From positions 2,418,001-2,482,000 of the forward strand of contig NZ_AQOV01000001.1 in NCBI RefSeq assembly GCF_000365425.1: 64,000 nucleotides of DNA, written 5' to 3'. Shown piece by piece: positions 34,491-43,534 of this stretch. The DNA comes from Methylomonas sp. MK1 (GTDB lineage Bacteria > Pseudomonadota > Gammaproteobacteria > Methylococcales > Methylomonadaceae). Each line of letters starts with the position of its first letter. The stretch's first letter is position 1. The notes below the pieces were generated by a model, which was not told where the DNA came from, made no database searches, and worked only from the letters and a program-made list of their open reading frames with translations. The position numbers and the translations under genes are program-made.

Positions 34491-34847
34491 ATGAATTCAT
34501 TCCAAATAAAATGCCTTGCCGTGTTTTCCTTGTTTGCAATCATAGGCTTCGGGCCCGTTTCACCGGGTTGCTTGATAGGTATGTATGTGGTTGCGCTGCG
34601 GCCGCGCTGGTTTAGGACCTTAATTGAGAATATATACGCCAACGCCGGCGCACCCGCCGATATATTCCCGACCTATTCCGTCGAACAAACCAGACAGAGC
34701 AGAACCAAGTGCTTTTTAAGCCTATTGGGATTATTCATTGTCGATATTGCGCCGGTACCGGTGACACCGGTTGTCGCATTTGTGATCATCCTGAGTAGAC
34801 CGCAGTGGTTTTACCGGATAGTAAACAGAGTTTATGGCGGGCTTTAA
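34491..34847 (+). CDS. 118-residue membrane protein with an internal repeat
   Basis: Two similar halves are visible: GPVSPGCLIGMYVVALRPRWF followed by RTLIENIY near residues 21-49, and APVPVTPVVAFVIILSRPQWF followed by YRIVNRVY near 86-114. Each consists of a hydrophobic helix that ends in RP-x-WF-x3-I-x2-(I/V)Y. A linker with FPTYSVEQTRQSRTK separates them. I do not know the family. The ATG is preceded by a weak ribosome binding site in AT-rich DNA. The gene is convergent with nifS. Confidence 0.6.
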   Translation: MNSFQIKCLAVFSLFAIIGFGPVSPGCLIGMYVVALRPRWFRTLIENIYANAGAPADIFPTYSVEQTRQSRTKCFLSLLGLFIVDIAPVPVTPVVAFVIILSRPQWFYRIVNRVYGGL

Positions 34848-34851
34848 ACAA

Positions 34852-34877
34852 GACGCTCCCGCAAAAGCGGGAGCGTC
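34852..34877. terminator. bidirectional hairpin between convergent genes
   Basis: GACGCTCCCGC and GCGGGAGCGTC form a perfect 11-bp stem with an AAAA loop, placed between the stop codons of the plus-strand membrane protein gene and nifS. A T-run is lacking, but position and stability suit termination for both strands. Confidence 0.7.
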
Positions 34878-34895
34878 GATTAACTGCAAAGATCT

Positions 34896-36110
34896 TTACG
34901 CGTACGTGGGCTGGAAAGCCTGCTCAGGGTCGGCAACCGGGCAATTGTTCACGCTATCCCAATAAGGCGACAGTTTCCGCAAAGTGGCGACAATGCTTGG
35001 CATCACTTTCAGCACTTCGTCGACTTCGCTCATAGTGTTATAGCGCGAGAAGGAAAAGCGGATAGTACCGTGCGCGGCGGTGTAAGGAATGTCCATCGCC
35101 CGCATCACGTGCGAAGGCTCCAGAGAACCCGAGGTACACGCCGAACCGCTGGAAGCCGCGATTCCCGCTTTGTTCAACAGCATCAAAATCGCTTCGCCCT
35201 CGATATATTCGAAAGCAATGTCCGTGGTATTGGGCAAGCGGTTGTTCAAATCGCCGGTGATAAAGCAGTGCGGCACGGCGGCAATGATACCTTGCTCCAG
35301 CCGGTCGCGCATGGCTTTGACCTGCACGTTTTCGTATTCCATGTGCTCCAGCGCCAGTTCGCAGGCTTTACCCAAGCCGACAATCGACGCGGTATTTTCA
35401 GTACCGGCCCGACGACCGCGCTCTTGATGACCGCCGCGTAATAACGGACGAAAACGGGTACCGCGGCGCAGATACAACACACCTATACCTTTCGGTGCAT
35501 GCAATTTGTGGCCGGAAATCGACAACATATCGATCTTGGTGTCTTGCAGCATCATCGGAATCTTGCCAACCGCCTGCACCGCATCGGTATGGAACATCAC
35601 GCCGGCCGCATTGGCCATTTCGGCCATTTCCACCACCGGAAAGATGGTGCCGGTTTCGTTGTTCGCCCACATCACCGACACAATCGCCACTTCGTCGGAT
35701 AACAGGTTTTTGTAAGCTTCCAGATTCAAGCGGCCGCATTTGTCCACCGGCATGCGGTGTATCGTGTAGCCCTCTTTCTCCAGGTTTTCGCACAAAGCCA
35801 AAATAGCCGGATGTTCCACCGAGGTGGTGATGATTTCCTTACGATTGGGCTGGGCCTTGATCGCCGACAAGATTGCCGTCGAATCGGATTCCGTACCGCA
35901 GGATGTGAAAATAATCTCCGAATCGTGCTCGGCACCAATCAACTCTTGTACTTGCGAGCGCGCCTTCTTGATGGCTTTGGCCACGCCGTCGGCAAAGCGA
36001 TGGATAGACGATGGATTACCAAAGTACTCGGTAAAATAAGGGATCATCACATCGACCACCGCGCTGTCCACCTTGGTGGTCGCGTTGTTATCCAGATAAA
36101 TATCAGGCAT
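34896..36110 (-). CDS. nifS: cysteine desulfurase NifS
   Basis: A 404-residue PLP enzyme that takes sulfur from cysteine for Fe-S cluster assembly on NifU. Visible: start [14 protein letters not shown]-lysine in [14 protein letters not shown] and the catalytic cysteine in [15 protein letters not shown]. The ATG at 36110 follows GAGGAGG and overlaps the nifU stop by eight bases; an in-frame start five codons earlier lies inside nifU and is less likely. Confidence 0.96.
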   Translation of the reverse strand: MPDIYLDNNATTKVDSAVVDVMIPYFTEYFGNPSSIHRFADGVAKAIKKARSQVQELIGAEHDSEIIFTSCGTESDSTAILSAIKAQPNRKEIITTSVEHPAILALCENLEKEGYTIHRMPVDKCGRLNLEAYKNLLSDEVAIVSVMWANNETGTIFPVVEMAEMANAAGVMFHTDAVQAVGKIPMMLQDTKIDMLSISGHKLHAPKGIGVLYLRRGTRFRPLLRGGHQERGRRAGTENTASIVGLGKACELALEHMEYENVQVKAMRDRLEQGIIAAVPHCFITGDLNNRLPNTTDIAFEYIEGEAILMLLNKAGIAASSGSACTSGSLEPSHVMRAMDIPYTAAHGTIRFSFSRYNTMSEVDEVLKVMPSIVATLRKLSPYWDSVNNCPVADPEQAFQPTYA

Positions 36111-37014
36111 GACTGGCCTCCTCAATCGTGACCAGTTTCGGCATTTGCGAGGCCGGCACGACTTTAATGAATTCGCCCATCACTTCCATCAAACGTTGCT
36201 GAATGCCGGCAATGGTCATGGCAGACATTTGGCAACCGTTGCAAGCGCCGGTCATGTTGACGTAAGCGGTTTTGTCGACCACTTCCACTAATTCCACGTC
36301 GCCGCCGTCGGCCATCAATTGCGGACGGAAGGACATGATCACTTCTTCGATTTTCTTGATGCGTTGCAGGTTGGTCAGCGGGCCTTTGGCAACCACAGGC
36401 TCGGGTTTGGCGACCGGCGCCGCATTCGGATCGAAAGTCTCGCCGCGCTCTTTCAGAACTTTTTCCAGGATTGCTTCGATGTCTTCGTGGCAGGCCGCGC
36501 AACCGCCGCCGGCTTTAGTGTAGTTGGTCACGTCTTCAACAGTACGCAACTTGTTGGCCCAGACCATTTCTTCGATCATCACGGCATCGATGGCAAAGCA
36601 TTTGCAGACCAGGGCGCCTTCTTCATGGTCGTCTTTCCATTCTTCGCCGCGATAGTTGGCAACAGCGGCTTGCAGCGCTTCGCGCCCCATCACCGAACAG
36701 TGCATTTTTTCAGGTGGCAGACCGTCCAACTCGGCAGCAATGTCTTGGTTAGTCACTTTCAAAGCTTCGTCCAAAGTCAGGCCTTTGATGATTTCGGTCA
36801 GCACTGAAGAAGACGCAATCGCCGAGCCACAACCGAAGGTTTGAAAACCGGCATCTTCGATCACTTCAGTGTCGTCGTTGACCTTCAAGGTCAAACGCAA
36901 AGCGTCGCCGCAACTGATGGAACCCACTTCGCCAATGGCATTAGCACCCGCAACCGCGCCGGCATTTTTTGGGTTGAAGAAGTGATCTTTTACTTTATCT
37001 GAATAATCCCACAT
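36103..37014 (-). CDS. nifU: Fe-S scaffold protein NifU
   Basis: A 303-residue modular scaffold: an N-terminal IscU-like domain (cysteines at about 35, 62 and 106), a central [2Fe-2S] ferredoxin-like BFD domain (VCKCFAID... [11 protein letters not shown], four cysteines, about 133-180) and a C-terminal Nfu domain with [14 protein letters not shown]. This three-part NifU is specific to nitrogen fixation. It lies 18 bases after iscA and overlaps nifS. Confidence 0.97.
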   Translation of the reverse strand: MWDYSDKVKDHFFNPKNAGAVAGANAIGEVGSISCGDALRLTLKVNDDTEVIEDAGFQTFGCGSAIASSSVLTEIIKGLTLDEALKVTNQDIAAELDGLPPEKMHCSVMGREALQAAVANYRGEEWKDDHEEGALVCKCFAIDAVMIEEMVWANKLRTVEDVTNYTKAGGGCAACHEDIEAILEKVLKERGETFDPNAAPVAKPEPVVAKGPLTNLQRIKKIEEVIMSFRPQLMADGGDVELVEVVDKTAYVNMTGACNGCQMSAMTIAGIQQRLMEVMGEFIKVVPASQMPKLVTIEEASHA

Positions 37015-37032
37015 AGCTATTTCCTCGAATTC

Positions 37033-37389
37033 TTAAGAACAGGTTTTTGGTGTACCGCCGGCGTCTCCGGTGGTAAACGATGATCCGCAGGCACAGCTTT
37101 TAACCGCGTTGGGATTGGTAAATTTGAAGCCCGAACCTTCCAGGCTATCGACAAAATCGATGGACATGCCGTCCAGGCTGGGCAGGCTCAACGGGTCCAC
37201 AAACACTTTGACGGCGCCACAATCGATGACAGTGTCATCTTGATTTTCTTTTGCTTCCAACTTCATGCCGTAAGACAAACCAGAACAACCGCCATCGGTC
37301 ACTTCGATGCGCAGCCCACCGGTCGGCTTGTCGGAACTGCTGATAAAACGGCCCACGGCTTGAATGGCGCTTTCGGTTAATGTAATCAT
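37033..37389 (-). CDS. iscA: A-type Fe-S carrier, nif-associated IscA
   Basis: A 118-residue A-type scaffold with the three conserved cysteines: DGGCSGLSYGMKL and the C-terminal CACGSSF. It corresponds to IscA-nif of Azotobacter. The tail after CGSSF (TTGDAGGTPKTC) has an additional terminal cysteine. The ATG at 37389 is chosen over an open upstream extension because GGAG precedes it and the sigma-54 promoter lies inside the extension. Confidence 0.94.
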   Translation of the reverse strand: MITLTESAIQAVGRFISSSDKPTGGLRIEVTDGGCSGLSYGMKLEAKENQDDTVIDCGAVKVFVDPLSLPSLDGMSIDFVDSLEGSGFKFTNPNAVKSCACGSSFTTGDAGGTPKTCS

Positions 37390-37436
37390 CTTTAAGTCTC
37401 CTGAACGGGTTTGGCATTGATTTTGTAAACAGATAA

Positions 37437-37452
37437 AGCAACCAGCATGCCA
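37437..37452 (-). promoter_or_regulatory. sigma-54 (RpoN) promoter of iscA-nifU-nifS
   Basis: Read on the minus strand: TGGCATGCTGGTTGCT, with the GG and GC of the -24/-12 elements at the right spacing. It stands about 48 bases before the iscA start codon. Confidence 0.85.
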
Positions 37453-37548
37453 TACGCGAAAATTTCGGCTAAGCCGCTGAAATTGCTCACTCGCCGGCAG
37501 ATGGCCAACCTTAATCGGCACGCCGTTTCACAACAAACCGAGAGCGTT

Positions 37549-37564
37549 TGTCGGCTTTACTACA
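37549..37564 (-). promoter_or_regulatory. NifA upstream activator site for iscA-nifU-nifS
   Basis: TGT-N10-ACA (TGTCGGCTTTACTACA) lies 97 bases upstream of the -24 element, nearly the same arrangement as at nifV. It is also only 22 bases before the start of the divergent NifZ-like gene, so it may affect that gene as well. Confidence 0.72.
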
Positions 37565-37585
37565 AAACTCTCACAGGAGCACAGC

Positions 37586-37855
37586 ATGAACGTAGAAGAT
37601 TTGGATTTGGGCGACGTGGTGTACGCCGCGCATACGATTGTTGACGATGGCAGTATGCCGGACAGCGAAGAAGGCGAAGTGCTGGCGCAAGAAGGCGCCC
37701 GCGGCGTGATCGTGATGAAAGGACATGTCGAGGAAGATCCTGGACTCACGGTTTTTTTAGTTCGCTTCGAAGACCAGGATCTAAATCTGGGCCGGCCGAT
37801 AGGTTGCTGGACCGAAGACTTGATCGTCCCGGAAAACGAGTTGGTTACCCATTAA
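37586..37855 (+). CDS. short NifZ-like protein
   Basis: An 89-residue acidic protein. LDLGDVVYAAHTIVDDGSMPDSEEGEVL, GARGVIVMKGHVEEDPGLTVFLVRFED and GCWTEDLIVPENEL follow the order of the NifZ half-domain (GD-x-V, DG-[ST]-x-P, G-x-V, V-x-F and GC-x-x-E-[DE]-LI). It contains one such unit where the NifZ at 28238 has two. AGGAGC precedes the ATG. It diverges from iscA-nifU-nifS. A role in nitrogenase maturation is inferred from similarity and position. Confidence 0.7.
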   Translation: MNVEDLDLGDVVYAAHTIVDDGSMPDSEEGEVLAQEGARGVIVMKGHVEEDPGLTVFLVRFEDQDLNLGRPIGCWTEDLIVPENELVTH

Positions 37856-37959
37856 CCCGATTCCGCCCACCATTAAAAAGGGTGATTTAGCCGCCGAGCG
37901 TCTCGTCCCGCCGAGGTATTGGCGGTTTGCCCTGGGCCAAGTGGCGACTGGCTTTGTAA

Positions 37960-37985
37960 CATTCCTACGCTCTCGCGTGGGAATG
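37960..37985. repeat. REP-like palindrome (ATTCC.ACGC type)
   Basis: CATTCCTACGC and GCGTGGGAATG form an 11-bp inverted repeat with one T-G mismatch around TCTC. This resembles the common extragenic unit TCCCACGC-N4-GCGTGGGAA seen in many gammaproteobacteria. It lies in the 266-base gap before the SagB-type gene, which otherwise holds nothing recognised. Confidence 0.6.
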
Positions 37986-38121
37986 CCGTGCCCGGCCCAC
38001 CAATGTCCCGCCGCGCAGCCTTCCAACAAGCGTCAGGAATCGCCGCAATCAAAGGTTTGCATGCGCCGAGGCATGGTGTGTGCTTGAATGAATATACACT
38101 CAGCTTAATTAAGGCCAACTC

Positions 38122-39714
38122 ATGCCAACTCCTTCCGAGTCCGTTATCCAATACCACAACCGCACCAAACATCAATTAAATGCCTACGCCAAAGGCCCGG
38201 AATCGTTGGATTGGGACGACCAACCCAATCCGTTTCGGCGTTTTAGCGGCTGCGAAGCGGTGAAACTGCCGCCGCCTGGCGCCGAACTAAGTTGTTTGTT
38301 CGCTGATTTGGACAAACCGGAACGGATAGAGCGGCTGCCTTTAAACCTGACCAATTTGGGTCTGTTATTGGAATTGTCTTTCGGTTTGTCGGCCTGGAAG
38401 CAATTCGGTCCGGACCGCTGGGCCTTGCGCTGTAATCCGTCCAGCGGCAACTTGCATCCGACCGAGGCTTATTTGCTTTGCACTGACCGGGACTTATTAC
38501 AACCAGGCGCGTATCACTACGTTAGTCACGATCATCATCTGGAACGCCGCAGCAGGTTTATGGCCGATACGGCGACTAAGGAAGTTTATATCGGTCTGTC
38601 ATCCGTCCACTGGCGAGAAGCCTGGAAATACGGCGAACGGGCCTTTCGCTATTGCCAACATGATATAGGCCACGCTTTGGCAGCGTTAAGTTACGCTGCC
38701 GCTTGCTTGGGTTGGTCGATAGAGTTGCTCGGCGAGACTGCCGATGCTGACATCGCCACCTGGCTGGGACTGGACCGCAGCGATGATTTTGTCGCTACCG
38801 AACACGAAGCACCGGATTTGTTCTGCCGATTGCATGCGACCCAAACTGCCGACGGCGAGTTTTCCACCGCACATTTGCCGGAGCTTGCCCAAAGTGCGGA
38901 ATGGATTGGGAAAGCCGAGCGGTTGAGCGGCCGGCATTTTTATCGCTGGCCGATTATCGACGAAGTTGCCGCCCAGGTCATCAAGCCTGCCACCGTTGCT
39001 GAACGGTTAGCGCCGCCGAGTCTGGATTTACCGGCGCCCAGCCACAACCTCCCTGCCAGCAGCCTGATTCGCCAACGCCGCAGCGCCCAGCACTTTAATG
39101 GCAAATCGCCGGATCTACCTTTGGCAGATTTTCATCGAATGCTGGCGGCGCTGCTGCCTAATACCAAGCCACCATTTACCGCCTGGAATTGGGATGCACA
39201 AGTCAATATAGTCTTATTTGTGCATCGGGTGGATGGTCTGGAACCGGGCCTTTATTTACTACCGCGTACCACGGATGCGGCGGCGGAATTAAAACAGGCT
39301 TGTTCTGCCGACTACGAATGGCAAAGGGTGGAGGCACCGTTCGAATTTTATCGGCTGACGGCCGGCAACGTCAGACAAGCCGCAAAAACCTTGTCCTGCC
39401 ACCAACCCATCGCCAGTGACAGCGCGTTTAGCTTAGGCATGTTGGCGCATTTTGCCGAGAATGTAGAAGCCGAAGCTTGGCGCTATCGCCGGCTATTTTG
39501 GGAAAGCGGCCTACTGGGACAGATTTTGTATTTGGAAGCCGAAGCTGCCGGCGTGCGCGGCACCGGCATCGGCTGCTTCTTCGACGATGCGGTACATGGC
39601 ATATTGGGTTTAAAGCATAACGACTGGCAAAGTCTGTATCATTTTACTATCGGCGAACCGCTGGAAGACAGTCGTTTGCAAACGTTTCCGGCCTATACGC
39701 ATTTGAGCTATTAG
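38122..39714 (+). CDS. SagB/ThcOx-family dehydrogenase (tandem nitroreductase fold)
   Basis: A 530-residue protein with two nitroreductase-like domains. The first (about 1-265) has RCNPSSGNLHPTEAYLL, the FMN-binding signature of SagB-type proteins, and IGHALAALSYAAACLGW. The second (about 310-530) has LIRQRRSAQHFNGK and LYLEAEAAGVRGTGIGCFFDD. Family members oxidise azolines in peptide natural products, but no cyclodehydratase or precursor peptide gene is nearby, so this is probably a stand-alone oxidoreductase. Confidence 0.82.
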   Translation: MPTPSESVIQYHNRTKHQLNAYAKGPESLDWDDQPNPFRRFSGCEAVKLPPPGAELSCLFADLDKPERIERLPLNLTNLGLLLELSFGLSAWKQFGPDRWALRCNPSSGNLHPTEAYLLCTDRDLLQPGAYHYVSHDHHLERRSRFMADTATKEVYIGLSSVHWREAWKYGERAFRYCQHDIGHALAALSYAAACLGWSIELLGETADADIATWLGLDRSDDFVATEHEAPDLFCRLHATQTADGEFSTAHLPELAQSAEWIGKAERLSGRHFYRWPIIDEVAAQVIKPATVAERLAPPSLDLPAPSHNLPASSLIRQRRSAQHFNGKSPDLPLADFHRMLAALLPNTKPPFTAWNWDAQVNIVLFVHRVDGLEPGLYLLPRTTDAAAELKQACSADYEWQRVEAPFEFYRLTAGNVRQAAKTLSCHQPIASDSAFSLGMLAHFAENVEAEAWRYRRLFWESGLLGQILYLEAEAAGVRGTGIGCFFDDAVHGILGLKHNDWQSLYHFTIGEPLEDSRLQTFPAYTHLSY

Positions 39715-39839
39715 GTCGCGAACGCCCGATTAGCTTGGGTTTGGCGAGCGGGCGAACCGCGTTGAAATATTTACGAAACAATCCCGCCAACAATGTTTAA
39801 AATCATGACTTTATCCCTGCCACCATATGAAGGCCCGCC

Positions 39840-40235
39840 ATGAGTTTTAAATCCAACGTGATCCGCTTTATCATCAAATTAACGCCCAACGCCCTGATCA
39901 TTTGGGGCGCGAACATCATCATGAAAGGTATCGCGGAGTTAACCCAATTTAATTTCGATCTCGATGCCCGTAAGGTTTATGTGCAGACCCGGCTTTACGG
40001 CGAGGAGCACACCATAGAAGTCACGCTGGAAGACTTTGCGGTATTCAACGACGGCGAGTCCTATCGTTTTATTATTCACCGCGCCAATTCCGACCGGCTT
40101 TGGCTGAACAACATCCTGGCCAAATTCACCGGCAAAGCCTGGAAAATTCCAACCCTGCCGCTATTTGCCGCGCAACTAGAACTGGTTGCCGAAGTATTTA
40201 GCGCCAAGCCGGTGGTATTGGAACAAATTGATTGA
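39840..40235 (+). CDS. hypothetical protein
   Basis: A 131-residue protein with one N-terminal hydrophobic stretch (PNALIIWGANIIMKGI) followed by an alternating beta pattern (KVYVQTRLYGEEHTIEVTLEDFAVF). GAAGG precedes the ATG. The lack of frame breaks and the codon use suggest a real gene. I do not recognise a family. It is convergent with mnmE, with 19 bases between the stops. Confidence 0.65.
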   Translation: MSFKSNVIRFIIKLTPNALIIWGANIIMKGIAELTQFNFDLDARKVYVQTRLYGEEHTIEVTLEDFAVFNDGESYRFIIHRANSDRLWLNNILAKFTGKAWKIPTLPLFAAQLELVAEVFSAKPVVLEQID

Positions 40236-40254
40236 TCCGGGCCGCGCCAAGCGC

Positions 40255-41595
40255 TTATTTGCCGATACAAAAGCTGGAAAAAATTTCGCCTAAGAGATCA
40301 TCCGAGGTAAATTCGCCGGTGATGGCGGATAAGCTGGTTTGCGCCTGGCGCAGTTCTTCGGCAACCAGTTCGTGGGCTTGATGCTGCAATTGCTCGGCGG
40401 CGCGGTCGACGGCCTGCGCCGCCAGTTGCAGGGCTTGGATGTGGCGCGTTCTAGCGACAAACACGTTATCCGCGCTTTCGGTGAAGCCCATGCTTTGCTT
40501 CAGGTGTTGGCGCAGTAAGTCCAAGCCCAGCCGGTGTTTGATGGACAAATGGATTTCCAAACCTTGCTGGGTTTCCACAATTTGCGGTTGACTGCCGACC
40601 AAATCGATTTTATTGAAGACTTTGGTGACCGCTATATTGGCAGGCAGACTGGCGTCCAGGCTGGCGCTGTCCGGATCTGTGCTGTCTATCAGCAATAAAA
40701 TCCGGTCGGCTTTGGCGATTTCCTGGCGGGCGCGGCGAATGCCTTCCTGCTCGACCGGGTTGTCGCTGTCGTGCAAGCCTGCGGTATCGATAATATGCAA
40801 AGGCATGCCATCCAATTGAATCCGCTCGCGCAGCACGTCGCGCGTGGTGCCGGCTATGTCGGTGACGATGGCGGCGTCGTGACCAGCCAAAGCATTTAGT
40901 AAACTGGATTTGCCGGCATTCGGTTTGCCGGCCAGCACCACGGTCATGCCGTCATGTAACAGCCTGCCCTGCTGAGCGGTTTTACAGATTTCGGCAAGTT
41001 TGCTTTGCAAGCGCTGGATCCGCCCGGCCACGACGCCATCACCGAGGAAGTCGATTTCTTCATCGACAAAATCGATGGCGGCTTCGATAAACACCCGCAG
41101 CTCAATCAGTTCGTCGATCAGTTCGTTGATTTGCTCGGAAAACACGCCCTGCATGGATTGCTGGGCAGAGCGCACGGCTTGTTCGGTGCCGCTGCTGATC
41201 AGGTCGGCTATGGCTTCGGCTTGAGCCAGATCGATTTTGTTATTTAGAAAGGCTCGCTGGCTGAACTCGCCTGGGTTGGCCAAGCGCGCGCCTAGAGCCA
41301 ATACTCGCCGCAACAGCATATCCAGCATCACGCTGCCGCCATGCCCTTGCAGTTCTACTACCTGTTCGCCGGTAAACGAAGCCGGCGCAGCAAAATACAA
41401 CAACAAGCCGCTGTCGATTACCTGGCCATCAGCATCAAGGAAATTGGTATATTGTGCGTAGCGGGGCCTGGGCAGCGTTTTGCCGGTGAGGCTTTGCGCG
41501 ATTCCGGGCGCGGATGGCCCGGAGATGCGGATGACGCCAACGCCGCCGTTACCGGGCGGCGTGGCAATGGCGGCTATGGTGTCGCCGTCAAGCAT
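40255..41595 (-). CDS. mnmE: tRNA uridine-5-carboxymethylaminomethyl modification GTPase MnmE
   Basis: A 446-residue enzyme that, with MnmG, modifies U34 of tRNAs reading NNA/NNG. Order: N-terminal folate-binding domain (about 1-120), helical domain, an inserted GTPase with GKPNAGKSS, DIAGTTRD, DTAG and NKID, and the C-terminal FCIGK with the functional cysteine. The ATG at 41595 matches the usual MnmE start (DTIAAIATPPG); the open extension overlaps yidC and is rejected. Confidence 0.96.
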   Translation of the reverse strand: MLDGDTIAAIATPPGNGGVGVIRISGPSAPGIAQSLTGKTLPRPRYAQYTNFLDADGQVIDSGLLLYFAAPASFTGEQVVELQGHGGSVMLDMLLRRVLALGARLANPGEFSQRAFLNNKIDLAQAEAIADLISSGTEQAVRSAQQSMQGVFSEQINELIDELIELRVFIEAAIDFVDEEIDFLGDGVVAGRIQRLQSKLAEICKTAQQGRLLHDGMTVVLAGKPNAGKSSLLNALAGHDAAIVTDIAGTTRDVLRERIQLDGMPLHIIDTAGLHDSDNPVEQEGIRRARQEIAKADRILLLIDSTDPDSASLDASLPANIAVTKVFNKIDLVGSQPQIVETQQGLEIHLSIKHRLGLDLLRQHLKQSMGFTESADNVFVARTRHIQALQLAAQAVDRAAEQLQHQAHELVAEELRQAQTSLSAITGEFTSDDLLGEIFSSFCIGK

Positions 41596-41600
41596 GGGTT

Positions 41601-43307
41601 TTAGTGTGCGTGATTGTCTTCGGCAAGCACGTGTTTGGTGATGTACCACTGTTGGATGATCGACAAGCTGTTGTTGCAGATCCAGTACAGTACCAAACCG
41701 GACGGGAAGAACAGGAAGAACACGGTGAAAACGATAGGGAACATTTTCATCACCTGGGCTTGCAGCGGATCAATAGGCGCTGGATTCAAGCTTTGCTGAA
41801 TCTTCATGGTGATGCCGTACAGGATCGGCAACAGATAGAATGGGTCTTGCGCGGACAAGTCATGTATCCACAAGGCAAACTCGGCCTGACGCAATTCCAC
41901 CGTTTCGATCAATACCCAATACAGGGAAATGAACACCGGAATCTGCACCATGATCGGCAAACAGCCGCCCAAGGGGTTGACCTTTTCCTTTTTGTACATC
42001 GCCATCATTTCGGTGTTGAACTTCTGGCGGTCGTCGGGATAACGCTCTTGCAGCTCTTTCAAGCGCGGCTGGATTTTGCGCATTTTTGCCATGGACTGGA
42101 AGCTGGCTTTCGACAGCTTAAAGAACAGCAATTTGATACACAGAGTCACACCCAAAATTGCCACACCCCAGTTTTCGACATAGCCGTAGATTTGGTTCAA
42201 CAGCCAGTAGATAGGCTTGGCGACCACGGTCAACCAACTGTAATCGACTGTCAATTCCAGACCTGGGGCAATGGCTTCCATGACCGGCTGAATTTTGGGA
42301 CCAACAAACAATTGCGATTTAAGCACCGCTTCGCCATTGGCCGGCACGCTGACATCAGGCGAATAGGAACCGATGACATAACGGGCATCGTTCAGGGCTT
42401 TGGTGTAAAAATGATTTTCCTGATCCGCTGGCGGAATCCAGGCAGCAGCGAAATAATGCTGGATAAACGCGCTCCAACCGCCTTGGCTAACGACGTTTAA
42501 GGTGTCGTCTGCCATGTCTTCGTATTTAACTTTTTTGTACTTGTCTTTCTCGGTGTAAACCACGCCACCGGAATAGGTTCTGATGAAGTTGTTATTGCTT
42601 TTATCGCTGTGCTCGACCCGCAACAGTTGGTCGTATTGTTTGCCGACCCAAGGGTTAGCGGTTTGGTTAGCGACTTTTTGCTCGACTTGCACCAAATAGC
42701 TGCCGCGTTTGAACGTAAAGGTTTTGGTGACCTTCAAACCTTGCTGATTAGTCCACGTTAACGGGATGCTGATTTGCTCTTGACCGTCTGCCAACTCATA
42801 GGACGTTTGCTCGGCAGTGAACACCGCGTGATGATCGGGAGCAGCAGCGGAATTCTGACTGGCGACTAGACCAGTTTGCGCCAAAAACATTTTTTCCGGA
42901 CTGCTATCGAACAGCCGAATCGGCGATAAATCTTTCGCCGGCGCTTGCATACCTATCAAGGCATAAGCCGCGCTGACTGCGGAATTTTCTTTCTCGTGCG
43001 GATATTGCAACAAATCCAGGTTGCGTAAGGTACCGCCTTCGGTATCGATTTCCAGTGCAAACACATCGGTTTTGACTTTGACGACTTTGTCGGCGGCAAC
43101 TTGCGCAGCAGCAGCCTGACCGGCAATTTGTTGTGTACCTGGCTGGGCGGGATCCGCATTAGCCACAGTCCCGGCATCGCCGGCTACAATGGGCTTGTCG
43201 GAGATGATGGCCTGCGGCTTGGGACCGTAATCAATCTGCCATGACTCCCACAACATGTAGGAGATCATCAACATCGCCATGACAAGTACAAATCTTATGT
43301 TATCCAT
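41601..43307 (-). CDS. yidC: membrane protein insertase YidC
   Basis: A 568-residue inner-membrane insertase. One N-terminal helix (about 5-22) is followed by a large periplasmic beta-domain (about 60-340) and the five-helix 60KD_IMP core (about 355-560) with KLSKASFQSMAKMRKIQPRLKELQERY, the hallmark of gammaproteobacterial YidC. It sits between yidD (2 bases) and mnmE. Confidence 0.97.
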   Translation of the reverse strand: MDNIRFVLVMAMLMISYMLWESWQIDYGPKPQAIISDKPIVAGDAGTVANADPAQPGTQQIAGQAAAAQVAADKVVKVKTDVFALEIDTEGGTLRNLDLLQYPHEKENSAVSAAYALIGMQAPAKDLSPIRLFDSSPEKMFLAQTGLVASQNSAAAPDHHAVFTAEQTSYELADGQEQISIPLTWTNQQGLKVTKTFTFKRGSYLVQVEQKVANQTANPWVGKQYDQLLRVEHSDKSNNNFIRTYSGGVVYTEKDKYKKVKYEDMADDTLNVVSQGGWSAFIQHYFAAAWIPPADQENHFYTKALNDARYVIGSYSPDVSVPANGEAVLKSQLFVGPKIQPVMEAIAPGLELTVDYSWLTVVAKPIYWLLNQIYGYVENWGVAILGVTLCIKLLFFKLSKASFQSMAKMRKIQPRLKELQERYPDDRQKFNTEMMAMYKKEKVNPLGGCLPIMVQIPVFISLYWVLIETVELRQAEFALWIHDLSAQDPFYLLPILYGITMKIQQSLNPAPIDPLQAQVMKMFPIVFTVFFLFFPSGLVLYWICNNSLSIIQQWYITKHVLAEDNHAH

Positions 43308-43309
43308 TG

Positions 43310-43534
43310 TTATTTACTCAATTTTTCCGGAACGGGATCGATGCCACCTTCGTGGAACGGGTGGCATTTCAATAATCGTCGAAGCGTGAGGTAAGAGCCT
43401 TTGAAAGCACCATGAATCTGGATTGCCTCTAAGCCATAACTTGAACAGCTGGGAAAAAAACGACATCTGGGCCCCAGCAAAGGACTTATGAAGTATTTGT
43501 AAAGCTTGATCAGGGTTATGAGCAGGAATCGCAT
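43310..43534 (-). CDS. yidD: membrane protein insertion efficiency factor YidD
   Basis: A 74-residue protein with the family signature [22 protein letters not shown] and [15 protein letters not shown]. It has an amphipathic N-terminus and three conserved cysteines. YidD assists YidC. It overlaps the rnpA 3' end by 19 bases, a normal feature. Confidence 0.95.
   Translation of the reverse strand: MRFLLITLIKLYKYFISPLLGPRCRFFPSCSSYGLEAIQIHGAFKGSYLTLRRLLKCHPFHEGGIDPVPEKLSK

Noticed and set aside
37411-37426. Plus-strand sigma-54-like sequence TGGCATTGATTTTGTA for the NifZ-like gene
   Set aside because: The -12 element has GT instead of GC, and the site is about 160 bases from the start with the NifA site downstream of it.
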